From positions 1 to 6,360 of the forward strand of contig JALHUC010000480.1 of the NCBI GenBank assembly GCA_022865845.1: a DNA stretch of 6,360 nt, in the 5' to 3' direction. The notes under the pieces are model-generated. The model searched no databases and had not been told where the DNA came from. It was given only the letters and a program-made list of their open reading frames with translations. Positions 1-5,544 of the stretch are shown in pieces. The stretch's first letter is position 1. Every line of letters starts with the position of its first letter. Source of the DNA: a bacterium (GTDB lineage: Bacteria; BMS3Abin14). The position numbers and the translations under genes were made by a program.

Positions 1-298
1 GGAAATCTATCGCATCACTTCTGGCGGTATGTTTTCTAAAGACTGGGGCCTCAGGGATCAGGTCAGACGAGCCTCTGTGTCGATTCTCTCAAACATTGCT
101 GAGGGATTCGGCAAATACAGCAATCCGGAGTTCAAAAAGTATCTGGCCATAGCCAATGGGTCTTCGTTCGAGGTGAGAGCGCAACTGCATCTGGCCAGGG
201 AACTTGGATATATAGGTGAACTGGAGGCGGAGATGCTGATAAAGATGTGTGAGGAAGTGAGTCGGTTGATTAGAGCGTTGAGGGTGAGAATGAAGTAA
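1..298 (+). CDS. Four-helix-bundle protein (S23-like / TIGR02436 type), 5'-truncated by window edge
   Basis: The reading frame is open from position 2 (E-I-Y-R-I-T-S-G-G) into the first internal ATG at 29 and stops with TAA at 296-298, so the true start lies upstream of the window. The family core is easy to see: GLRDQVRRASVSILSNIAEG, then a Lys/Phe-rich turn, then LAIANGSSFEVRAQLHLARELGYI, then a last helix ending in Arg/Lys. This is the classic pattern of the small four-helix-bundle family first named after 23S rRNA intervening-sequence proteins. These proteins are about 115-130 residues, so roughly 20-30 residues are missing on the left. The biochemical role is not established for free-standing members. 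No 23S rRNA is visible here, so a ribosomal link should not be assumed. The gene ends one base before the GTGCAC repeat ladder at 300. Family identity is strong; function is unknown. Confidence 0.88.
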   Translation, partial: EIYRITSGGMFSKDWGLRDQVRRASVSILSNIAEGFGKYSNPEFKKYLAIANGSSFEVRAQLHLARELGYIGELEAEMLIKMCEEVSRLIRALRVRMK

Positions 299-299
299 A

Positions 300-384
300 G
301 TGCACTAGTGCACCGGTGCACCTGTGCACAAACGATCTCCCTGCACTCCCTGCACTTCTTCTAAACCCAGTATTACTTTGCCAA
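300..384. repeat. Direct repeat copy 1 (GTGCAC ladder plus conserved tail)
   Basis: Four GTGCAC hexamers stand at 300-305, 308-313, 316-321 and 324-329, an exact 8-bp period with spacers TA, CG and CT. Because TA and CG are self-complementary, 300-313 and 308-321 are each perfect 14-bp palindromes. Two looser TGCAC units follow at 342 and 351. A conserved tail reads TTCTTCTAAACCCAGTATTA and continues to CTTTGCCAA (384). Nearly the same block recurs at 1184-1259, on the other side of the higBA operon. The two differ mainly by a 9-base length difference near 340-350 and a few substitutions. No coding role is evident. Confidence 0.85.
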
Positions 385-404
385 TGCGGGGATAGAAGGG
401 ATGA

Positions 405-451
405 TTAACCTACTGGAGATAAGGGTATGCTACAATTCCCGGCCTGACCCC
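405..451 (+). promoter_or_regulatory. Promoter-like extended -10 element upstream of the toxin-antitoxin operon
   Basis: The segment has TG at 428-429 and TACAAT at 431-436, an extended -10 pattern (TGcTACAAT). There is no good -35: TTAACC at 405-410 is 20 bp away. It is followed by ATTCCCGGCCTGACCCC, whose GACCCC end resembles the RAYT-associated repeats elsewhere in the window. A similar arrangement (TTTGCCAA, then a TTAAC-type stretch, then a TAAAAT-like box and ATTC) recurs near 1252-1330 and 2908-2968. The rest of 437-531 shows no gene and only a weak CCCAG/CTGGG inverted repeat (460-464 / 477-481). Confidence 0.35.
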
Positions 452-531
452 TTTGGTTTCCCAGAAGGGTTTGGCCCTGGGATTGCAAAGAACAAGGCAT
501 GGAAAAGAAATCCAAAATCCAATGCAAAGGA

Positions 532-570
532 ATATTAACGTTTGACGTTAATAACGTCAGGCGTTAATAT
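532..570. promoter_or_regulatory. 39-bp palindromic operator, probable HigA binding site
   Basis: Two nested inverted repeats share the same centre, base 551. The inner pair is TGACGTTA (543-550) with TAACGTCA (552-559). The outer pair is ATATTAACG (532-540) with CGTTAATAT (562-570). Of 19 half-site pairs, 17 match; only 541/561 and 542/560 fail. The motif TTAACGT/ACGTTAA therefore occurs as repeated half-sites, as expected for an XRE-type antitoxin dimer binding its own promoter. The palindrome ends 9 bp before the toxin start and contains both promoter hexamers, so binding would block RNA polymerase. Autoregulation is inferred from family behaviour. Confidence 0.8.
542..570 (+). promoter_or_regulatory. 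Sigma-70-type promoter of the higBA operon
   Basis: TTGACG (542-547) and TAATAT (565-570) are separated by exactly 17 bp and match the -35 and -10 consensus at five of six positions each. The whole promoter lies inside the palindrome at 532-570. The transcription start would fall at about 576-578, only two to four bases before the toxin ATG at 580, so the transcript should be essentially leaderless. Confidence 0.7.
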
Positions 571-579
571 CGGACAAAA

Positions 580-864
580 ATGATCTCCAGCTTCCGCGAC
601 AAGCGGACCAGGATGGTCTTCGAGCGAATATATGTGAAAGCCTTTTCACCCGACATCCAGCGGTCTGCTCTGCGGAAGCTGGAGATTTTAAGTGCCGCCC
701 TGTCCCTGGATGACCTGATGGTCCCTCCGGGAAACCGGCTTGAAAAGCTCGCCGGAGATCGAGAGGGGCAATACAGCATCAGGATCAACGATCAGTACAG
801 GATCTGTTTCGTGTGGAAAGAGGGTAACGCTTACGATGTCGAGATCACCGACTATCACTCTTAG
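580..864 (+). CDS. higB: HigB-family toxin (RelE/ParE superfamily mRNA interferase)
   Basis: This 94-residue protein has the full layout of the HigB-like killer family: an MISSFRDKRT start, a central helical part (residues about 24-46), the PPGNRLEKLAGDREGQYSIRI segment (49-69), then NDQYRICFVWKEGNAYDVEITDYH (70-93). Known family members cut mRNA at the ribosome and slow growth until neutralised by the antitoxin encoded just downstream. The length is normal and the gene looks intact. The start at 580 matches the usual family N-terminus, but there is no Shine-Dalgarno sequence; the predicted transcript begins within a few bases of the ATG, suggesting leaderless translation. Gene order is toxin first, as is typical for hig loci. 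The stop (862-864) overlaps the ribosome binding site of the antitoxin gene, so the two are probably translationally coupled. Confidence 0.92.
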   Translation: MISSFRDKRTRMVFERIYVKAFSPDIQRSALRKLEILSAALSLDDLMVPPGNRLEKLAGDREGQYSIRINDQYRICFVWKEGNAYDVEITDYHS

Positions 865-876
865 GAGATGGCAGAC

Positions 877-1173
877 ATGACCAGGAAGATGCCGCCCGTC
901 CACCCGGGTGAGATCCTTTCAGAGGAGTTCCTCAAGCCCATGGGAATCAGCCAGTACCGGCTGGCTGTGGATATCAGCGTCCCGCCCCGCCGCATTAATG
1001 AGATCGTCCACGGCAAAAGGGCGATCACGGCGGATACTGCCCTTAGGCTGGCCCGCTACTTCGGTAACTCGGAAGGTTTCTGGATGAACCTGCAGACCAG
1101 GTTCGACCTGGAGGTTCAGAGGGACCGGATGGGGGAGAGATTGGACAAAGAGGTAATGGTGAGGAAAGGATGA
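877..1173 (+). CDS. higA: HigA-family antitoxin, XRE-type DNA-binding protein
   Basis: The 98-residue product starts MTRKMPPVHPGEILSEEFL, the diagnostic opening of HigA/VapI antitoxins. A Cro/C1-type helix-turn-helix follows (residues about 24-46, ISQYRLAVDISVPPRRINEIV), then HGKRAITADTALRLARYFG and the EGFWMNLQTRFDLEV segment (67-80). It should bind and neutralise the upstream HigB toxin and repress the operon through the palindrome at 532-570. I prefer the ATG at 877: the AGGAG at 863-867 lies 9 bases ahead of it but touches the alternative ATG at 868 with no spacing. The family N-terminus also fits 877. The toxin stop codon sits at the edge of this ribosome binding site. The gene is complete; repeat copy 2 begins about 10 bases after the stop. 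Confidence 0.93.
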   Translation: MTRKMPPVHPGEILSEEFLKPMGISQYRLAVDISVPPRRINEIVHGKRAITADTALRLARYFGNSEGFWMNLQTRFDLEVQRDRMGERLDKEVMVRKG

Positions 1174-1183
1174 AGGGAAAATA

Positions 1184-1259
1184 ATGCACTAGTGCACCGG
1201 TGCACCTGTGCACAAATGACCCCCCTGCACTTCTTCTAAACCCAGTATTACTTTGCCAA
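1184..1259. repeat. Direct repeat copy 2 (GTGCAC ladder plus conserved tail)
   Basis: ATGCAC (1184-1189) is followed by GTGCAC at 1192-1197, 1200-1205 and 1208-1213, with the same 8-bp period and the same TA/CG/CT spacers as copy 1. The tail from TTCTTCTAAACC to CTTTGCCAA ends at 1259 and is identical to copy 1 there. The middle is shorter: one of the two extra TGCAC units is missing. With copy 1 it brackets the higBA operon in the same orientation, about 884 bp apart. Confidence 0.85.
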
Positions 1260-1477
1260 AGTGAGATTAGAAGGTATTCTTAACTTACCAGTCACGCCAA
1301 CGGCGTAACTGGATATTGTTAAATTCCGGGCCCTCACCCAACAACAGTTTGCAACAGACACGAATCAACCTGATAGAGGCCCAGGCGCAGCGCCTTGTTG
1401 ATAGCGCCGCATTTTATCAGGCAATGGGCGGTGGAGGCATAAGCAATGATCAAGCTATTATCAAAAGGAGGTATTTT
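1260..1477. other. Gene-free leader before the flavodiiron gene, with a strong hairpin at 1288-1312
   Basis: The most distinct structure is an inverted repeat: CCAGTCACGCC (1288-1298), loop AAC, GGCGTAACTGG (1302-1312), with 10 of 11 pairs matching. It is flanked by TTAAC (1280-1284) and GTTAA (1318-1322), which could extend the stem. A TAAATT box (1320-1325) follows in a context resembling the other TTTGCCAA-type elements. GGCGC-a-GCGCC (1384-1394) is a short perfect palindrome, and CCTGATA / TATCAGG pair across about 40 bases. The stretch is open in the frame of the downstream gene from 1316, but nothing resembles protein of that family. The true ribosome binding site, AAAGGAGG, lies at 1464-1471. 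Confidence 0.55.
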
Positions 1478-2656
1478 ATGAATAAAAGACAGATAATGGA
1501 AAAAATTTATTGGTTGGGGGCCGTTGATTGGGACAGGCGCCTTTTTGATTCTCTCATTCCGCTTCCGGACGGCACGACGTACAATGCTTATCTGGTTGAA
1601 GGGAGCGAAAAGACCGCTTTGCTGGACACGGTCGACCCGTCGATGTCCGATGAATTGATGGCGCAACTGGATGGGTTCCCCAGGATTGACTTTATCGTCT
1701 CTCACCATGCCGAGCAGGACCATTCCGGGGCCATCCCTCGTGTGCTGAAACGGTTTCCGGAGGCAAAAGTGGTCGCGACCCCCAAGGCCAAGGGTATGCT
1801 CATGGATCTTTTAAAAATTCCTGATAGCGCATTTGTCACTGTGCAAGACGGCGAAACATTATCCCTTGGAGACAAGACGTTGAAGTTCATTTACACACCT
1901 TGGGTGCACTGGCCCGAAACCATGGTGACTTACCTACAGGAAAACAAAAGTCTGTTCAGCTGCGATTTTTTCGGCTCCCATATCGCGACCACCGATCTTT
2001 TTGTGACCGACCAGGGACGGGTGCATGAAGCCGCCAAACGCTATTTTGCCGAAATCATGATGCCCTTCCGAAGCGCCATCGAAAAGAACATGAGCAACCT
2101 CAAAGGGTATGACATTCAAATGATCGCCCCGAGCCACGGCCAGATTTACGACCGTCCGGCCTGGATCATGGATGCCTATCGGGATTGGGTAACCGGCCCT
2201 CCTCATAACGTGGTCGTTTTGCCTTTTGTGTCCATGCATGGCAGCACAAGGCAACTGGTTGATCATCTGACTTCCGCCCTGGTCGGGCATGGGGTTCGTG
2301 TCGAGCTGTTCAATCTTACTGTCACCGATATCGGAAAACTTGCCATGGCGCTGGTTGACGCGGCGACAGTTGTGGTGGGCGCGCCAACCGTTCTGGGTGG
2401 CCCCCACCCCTTAGCCGCTTATGCGACTTTACTGGCGAACGCCCTGAGACCGAAGGCGAAATTTCTTTCCATTATCGGATCGTATGGATGGGGAGGGAAG
2501 ACGGTGGAAACTCTGGCGGGAATGATCCCCAATCTGAAAGTCGAAGTATTGGAGCCTGTTTTGTGCAAAGGGCTTCCCTCAGAGACCGATTTTAAAGCTC
2601 TGGACCGGCTGGCCGGCAAGATTGCGCAAAAGCACAAGGACAATGATTTTAAATGA
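1478..2656 (+). CDS. A-type flavodiiron protein (FprA/ROO-like), oxygen or nitric oxide reductase
   Basis: The 392-residue product has a metallo-beta-lactamase-like diiron domain (about 1-240) and a flavodoxin FMN domain (about 244-385). All expected metal ligands are visible: H77-x-E79-x-D81, then H144 (62 residues later), D163 (18 later) and H220 in APSHGQIY. This is the flavodiiron pattern rather than that of zinc hydrolases. The FMN phosphate loop reads SMHGSTRQL (252-260), and VVVGAPTVLGGPHPL and SIIGSYGWGG complete the flavin site. Family members are cytoplasmic and reduce O2 to water or NO to N2O, usually fed by rubredoxin; no rubredoxin gene is adjacent. AAAGGAGG stands 6 bases before the ATG at 1478, so the longer open frame from 1316 is not the start. 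No rubredoxin or flavin-reductase extension is present, which makes this the minimal class A architecture. Oxygen versus NO preference cannot be read from sequence. Confidence 0.93.
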   Translation: MNKRQIMEKIYWLGAVDWDRRLFDSLIPLPDGTTYNAYLVEGSEKTALLDTVDPSMSDELMAQLDGFPRIDFIVSHHAEQDHSGAIPRVLKRFPEAKVVATPKAKGMLMDLLKIPDSAFVTVQDGETLSLGDKTLKFIYTPWVHWPETMVTYLQENKSLFSCDFFGSHIATTDLFVTDQGRVHEAAKRYFAEIMMPFRSAIEKNMSNLKGYDIQMIAPSHGQIYDRPAWIMDAYRDWVTGPPHNVVVLPFVSMHGSTRQLVDHLTSALVGHGVRVELFNLTVTDIGKLAMALVDAATVVVGAPTVLGGPHPLAAYATLLANALRPKAKFLSIIGSYGWGGKTVETLAGMIPNLKVEVLEPVLCKGLPSETDFKALDRLAGKIAQKHKDNDFK

Positions 2657-2744
2657 TTTCCAGGAATGGCCCCATCCAAATGGTGCCTACTTATATGATT
2701 ATCAAAGCTCAGATTCTCAGGTTTTATTTATATTTACTGAGAAA

Positions 2745-2865
2745 GTGAGGTCCGACCCCAAAGCTACCCTGGATTGACGCCTTCAGACTGGACTTCATCA
2801 AGATTGACAAGACCTACTGGGCTAAACAGCCAGCTGAAGCTGGGAGCTCGTGAGGTGCGACCCTA
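2745..2865. repeat. Paired GTGAGGTnCGACCCnA repeats
   Basis: GTGAGGTCCGACCCCA (2745-2760) and GTGAGGTGCGACCCTA (2850-2865) match at 14 of 16 positions in direct orientation, enclosing 89 bases. The GACCCC end resembles GCCTGACCCC at 442-451 and CTCTGACCCC at 6070-6079. Motifs of this GGGGTCnGA kind commonly accompany RAYT transposases, and a RAYT remnant is present at 6090-6187. A repeat-element origin is inferred. Confidence 0.5.
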
Positions 2866-2960
2866 GGGGTATCTGAATCATGTTTTCAGGGAAGGGAAGC
2901 AAAAGCTTTGCCAATGGTTAACTGAAGAGGGTAATATCCTTATTTAGGGAAGGGATACGC

Positions 2961-2966
2961 TAAAAT
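2961..2966 (+). promoter_or_regulatory. Candidate -10 box for the radical SAM / polyketide synthase operon
   Basis: TAAAAT lies 20 bases ahead of the ATG at 2987 in the context GGATACGCTAAAATTC. The only -35-like sequence is TTATTT (2940-2945), with a short 15-bp spacing, so the promoter is weakly supported. Transcription from it would begin near 2973 and leave a leader of about 14 bases without a Shine-Dalgarno motif. Confidence 0.35.
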
Positions 2967-2986
2967 TCATACTCTGACACTTTTAA

Positions 2987-4456
2987 ATGGCCTTAGACCT
3001 TATGAATGTCACCATAATCAGCGTAAACCAGAACCGTAACCCTGTTCCGGTCATCCCCTACGGGGCGTGCGTGACCGCCGAGGGCGTAAGCCGCCATGGA
3101 CACGATGTCCGTGTCCTTGATCTTATGTTCAGTCGGGACCCCGCGGATGAGTTAGCAAAAAGCCTGCGGCGGCACCCTCCCGACGTCGTGGGTCTTTCCA
3201 TGAGGAATCTCGATAACAACGACATGCTCCAGCCGGCCGGATATGTTTCCGGCCTCGCGCGTATGACCGGGACCATAAAGGCCAGGACCAGCGCAACGGT
3301 GGTTCTCGGGGGTTCTGCCATGGCGGTCATGCCTGAGGCCCTTCTGCGCGTGACCGGCGCCGATTACGGTGTCCTGGGCGACGGCGAAGTGGTGTTTCCC
3401 CGCCTGCTGGAGGCCCTTTCATCCAAAGGGGACATCGGCTCTGTGCCGCGCATCACACGGATCAAGAACGGGAAGTACAAGGTTAGCGGTAACGGCCCCA
3501 TGCCCCTGGAAGAGACGCCCGAGCTCATCGCCCCCGATTACAGCCGGTGGATCGACACCCGCGCTTATATCAAAAGGATGGCGGCCGTACCCATACAGTC
3601 CAAGAGAGGGTGCCCCTTTCCGTGCATCTACTGCACCTATGGTGCGGGGGAGGGGTACGACTACAGGCTGCACCCTCCCGAGGTCGTCGTGCAGGCGGTC
3701 GAACGGCTCGAAAGACAGGGTTTTAAGGACATCGAGTTCGTCGACAACGTTTTTAACTCTCCGTACGAGCACGCCATGGGCGTTTGCGAGAGCATCGCGG
3801 GCAGCGGGACGAAGGCTCGGTTTCACACCCTGGAGCTGAACCCCCGGTTCGTTGATACGCCGCTTCTGGGGGCCATGGAAGCTGCCGGATTCAAAGGGAT
3901 CGGGATCACAGCGGAAAGCGCCGCCGACCCTGTCCTGGAAGGGCTGGACAAGGGATATACGGCGCAGGACGTTCAAAATGCCGCCGCGGCCGTAAACAAA
4001 TTCTCCATGCCCTGCATGTGGGTATTCATGCTTGGCGGCCCCGGAGAAACGAAGGAGACGGCTTCACAAACGATGAGGTTCGCCACCAGCATTCTGAGGG
4101 AACACGACGCCGCGTTTTTCAATGTCGGGATACGGATCTATCCCGGGACGGCGCTTGAAACCATGGCCCGCAACGATGGCCAGCTGAAGGTCCCGGCGGA
4201 AGAAATGCTCAAACCATTCTTCTACTTTTCACCGCAACTGGAAGTGGACTGGGTCATGGAGTTGCTCGAGCAAACGGCCCGCGACCATCGCAACATCCTC
4301 TATTCCTCACGAGCGCTGGACCACCCCCTGCTGCCCCTGATAAACAGGGTCGCCGGTCTGTCCGGGATATCCCAGCCGCTCTGGCGCTACACCTCGACTA
4401 TAAGGAGGCTGCTGAGCTTCGTGGGGCAGGACATCGTACAGGGCGGGAGGATATGA
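2987..4456 (+). CDS. Radical SAM enzyme with N-terminal B12-binding-like domain (class B methylase-like)
   Basis: The 489-residue protein has three parts. Residues about 6-145 form a Rossmann-type cobalamin-binding-like domain (VVGLSMRNLDNND, VVLGGSAMAVMPEALL, DYGVLGDGE). Residues about 195-400 form the radical SAM barrel: the 4Fe-4S motif is C209-x3-C213-x2-C216 in SKRGCPFPCIYCTY, with FVDNVFN (251-257), LGGPGET (349-355) and GIRIYPGTAL (381-390) following. The C-terminal tail (about 410-489) ends in PLWRYTSTIRRLLSF, as seen in class B radical SAM proteins. Such enzymes cleave S-adenosylmethionine; many methylate unreactive carbons using methylcobalamin, while others catalyse rearrangements or ring formation. 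The DxHxxG cobalamin-ligand motif is absent, which is common in this class. Its stop overlaps the start region of the polyketide synthase gene, so a shared pathway is likely. No Shine-Dalgarno precedes 2987 or the alternative ATG at 3002. The substrate is unknown. Confidence 0.88.
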   Translation: MALDLMNVTIISVNQNRNPVPVIPYGACVTAEGVSRHGHDVRVLDLMFSRDPADELAKSLRRHPPDVVGLSMRNLDNNDMLQPAGYVSGLARMTGTIKARTSATVVLGGSAMAVMPEALLRVTGADYGVLGDGEVVFPRLLEALSSKGDIGSVPRITRIKNGKYKVSGNGPMPLEETPELIAPDYSRWIDTRAYIKRMAAVPIQSKRGCPFPCIYCTYGAGEGYDYRLHPPEVVVQAVERLERQGFKDIEFVDNVFNSPYEHAMGVCESIAGSGTKARFHTLELNPRFVDTPLLGAMEAAGFKGIGITAESAADPVLEGLDKGYTAQDVQNAAAAVNKFSMPCMWVFMLGGPGETKETASQTMRFATSILREHDAAFFNVGIRIYPGTALETMARNDGQLKVPAEEMLKPFFYFSPQLEVDWVMELLEQTARDHRNILYSSRALDHPLLPLINRVAGLSGISQPLWRYTSTIRRLLSFVGQDIVQGGRI

Positions 4457-4458
4457 CC

Positions 4459-5544
4459 ATGACAAAGGTTCCAAACGGCGCCTTCCTGGCCACTGTGGCT
4501 ACCGCAGTTCCACCCTTCAAAGCTGATCAGAAAACCGCCAGGGAGTTCTTCGCCCAGCATTACGAGGGAAAGCTGAAAAGGCGCAGCCTCAATATCCTGG
4601 AGAAGCTTCTGGAGCACCCCTCCATCGAGGCCAGGCATTTCGCCCTGGACGACCCGGCGAGGCTCATCGACGAGCCTCGCGATGACCGCGTCGGGCGGTT
4701 TACCTCCTGGGCAGTGGACCTGGCATGCGAAGCCTCGCTCAAGGCCCTTGACCAGACCGGCCTGGGTCCCGGGGACATCGACGCCCTGGTGATCAACACC
4801 TGCACCGGCTACCTGTGCCCAGGCCTCACCAGCTACGTGGCCGAGCGGCTGGGGCTTGGCCGCCACGTACCGGCTTTCGACCTCGTGGGGGGAGGGTGCG
4901 CGGGAGCGCTGCCGGGCCTCATGATCGCCGAGGGACAGCTGGCCGCACGAAAAGGCGGAGCGGTCCTTTGCGTGGCGGTGGAGATATGCAGCGCTACCTT
5001 TCACATGGGAGACGATACCAGCCTTCTCCTGTCCAACGTTCTTTTCGGTGATGGCGCGGCCGCCGCGGTCCTGTGGACGGAGCCCGTGGGGCTCGCGCTG
5101 GTGGCCAACGCCACCAGGCACCTTCCCGAAGAGCGGGACAGCATCCGCTACGTCCACAGAGACGGAGACATGCACAACCAATTGTCGACCAGCCTGCCCC
5201 GCATCATGGCCCCAGTCGTCGAGGAAACCGTCACGGCCCTGGTGAAAGAGACCGGCATTTCCATGGACCAGGTCCGGCACTGGGCTCTTCACGGAGGGGG
5301 CGACAGCGTTATAAACGGCGTCGGCAGCGTCCTCGGCCTCACAGAAGCGCAGCTGGAGCCGACACGCCGGGTTCTAAAGCGTTTCGGCAACATGTCCTCA
5401 CCGTCTTCCCTGTTCGTACTGAAGGAGATCCTGAACGACGGCATCGACGAGGGCGACTGGATCGTTCTGGCCGCTTTTGGCGCCGGCCTCACCACCCACG
5501 CCTCGGTTTTCAGGGCGGCGGGAAATAGTCCTTCCCGTGGGTAA
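4459..5544 (+). CDS. Type III polyketide synthase (chalcone/stilbene synthase family)
   Basis: The 361-residue product is a full-length thiolase-fold ketosynthase. The catalytic triad is intact: Cys147 in LVGGGCAGALPGL, His278 in WALHGGGD, and Asn311 in RFGNMSSPSSL. FGDGAAAAV (about 196-204) and NTCTGYLCPGL (113-123) are also family signatures. Phe181 (ATFHM) aligns with the conserved gatekeeper Phe215 of plant chalcone synthase. The second gatekeeper, Phe265, seems replaced by a polar residue in DGDMHNQLSTSLP. The enzyme should extend a CoA-linked starter with malonyl-CoA and cyclise it to a pyrone, resorcinol or phloroglucinol; the starter cannot be read. I favour ATG 4459, because GGGAGG (4445-4450) lies 8 bases before it; ATG 4453 overlaps the upstream TGA as ATGA but is only 2 bases from that site. 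It is coupled to the radical SAM gene and overlaps the next gene by 8 bases. Confidence 0.94.
   Translation: MTKVPNGAFLATVATAVPPFKADQKTAREFFAQHYEGKLKRRSLNILEKLLEHPSIEARHFALDDPARLIDEPRDDRVGRFTSWAVDLACEASLKALDQTGLGPGDIDALVINTCTGYLCPGLTSYVAERLGLGRHVPAFDLVGGGCAGALPGLMIAEGQLAARKGGAVLCVAVEICSATFHMGDDTSLLLSNVLFGDGAAAAVLWTEPVGLALVANATRHLPEERDSIRYVHRDGDMHNQLSTSLPRIMAPVVEETVTALVKETGISMDQVRHWALHGGGDSVINGVGSVLGLTEAQLEPTRRVLKRFGNMSSPSSLFVLKEILNDGIDEGDWIVLAAFGAGLTTHASVFRAAGNSPSRG

Larger units (their letters stand above)
2657..2986. other. Gene-free spacer with repeat-derived sequence between the flavodiiron gene and the polyketide operon
   Basis: No supported gene is present. Visible structures, in order: TTCTCAG (2714-2720) pairing with CTGAGAA (2737-2743) across a 16-base AT-rich loop; two related direct repeats at 2745-2760 and 2850-2865; a CCAGCT-ga-AGCTGG hairpin (2830-2843) between them; then CTTTGCCAATGG (about 2907-2918) and a TAAAAT box (2961-2966). 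An open stretch from about 2765 to the TGA at 2851-2853 would read PWIDAFRLDFIKIDKTYWAK, but it has no start signal and I do not recognise it. It may be a gene scrap. Confidence 0.5.

Noticed and set aside
300..384. CRISPR array
   Set aside because: The GTGCAC units are 6 bp with 2-bp spacers, far too short for CRISPR repeats and spacers, and no cas gene is present.
868..876. Antitoxin start at ATG 868
   Set aside because: The AGGAG ribosome binding site touches this ATG with no spacing, whereas the ATG at 877 is ideally placed and gives the usual MTRKMPPVHPGEIL start.
1336..1450. Integron attC site starting at ACCCAAC (1336-1342)
   Set aside because: The 7-bp sequence fits RYYYAAC, but no matching GTTRRRY box or overall attC stem-loop was found downstream, and no integrase is visible.
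1316..1477. 54-residue N-terminal extension of the flavodiiron protein
   Set aside because: AAAGGAGG stands 6 bases before the ATG at 1478, the protein from 1478 matches the family's normal N-terminus and length, and the extension overlaps the hairpin and promoter-like region.
2714..2743. Rho-independent terminator for the flavodiiron gene
   Set aside because: TTCTCAG/CTGAGAA is only 7 bp with a 16-base loop, and no T-run follows the second arm, so terminator activity is not supported.
2765..2853. Small coding fragment ending in TGA at 2851-2853
   Set aside because: It has no start codon or ribosome binding site, is under 30 codons, and its translation is not one I can assign. It is mentioned only as a possible gene scrap within the spacer.
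4387..5292. 301-codon minus-strand open frame
   Set aside because: It lies antisense to the radical SAM end and the polyketide synthase, whose catalytic motifs are unmistakable. The translation has no recognisable domain and reflects GC-rich codon bias.
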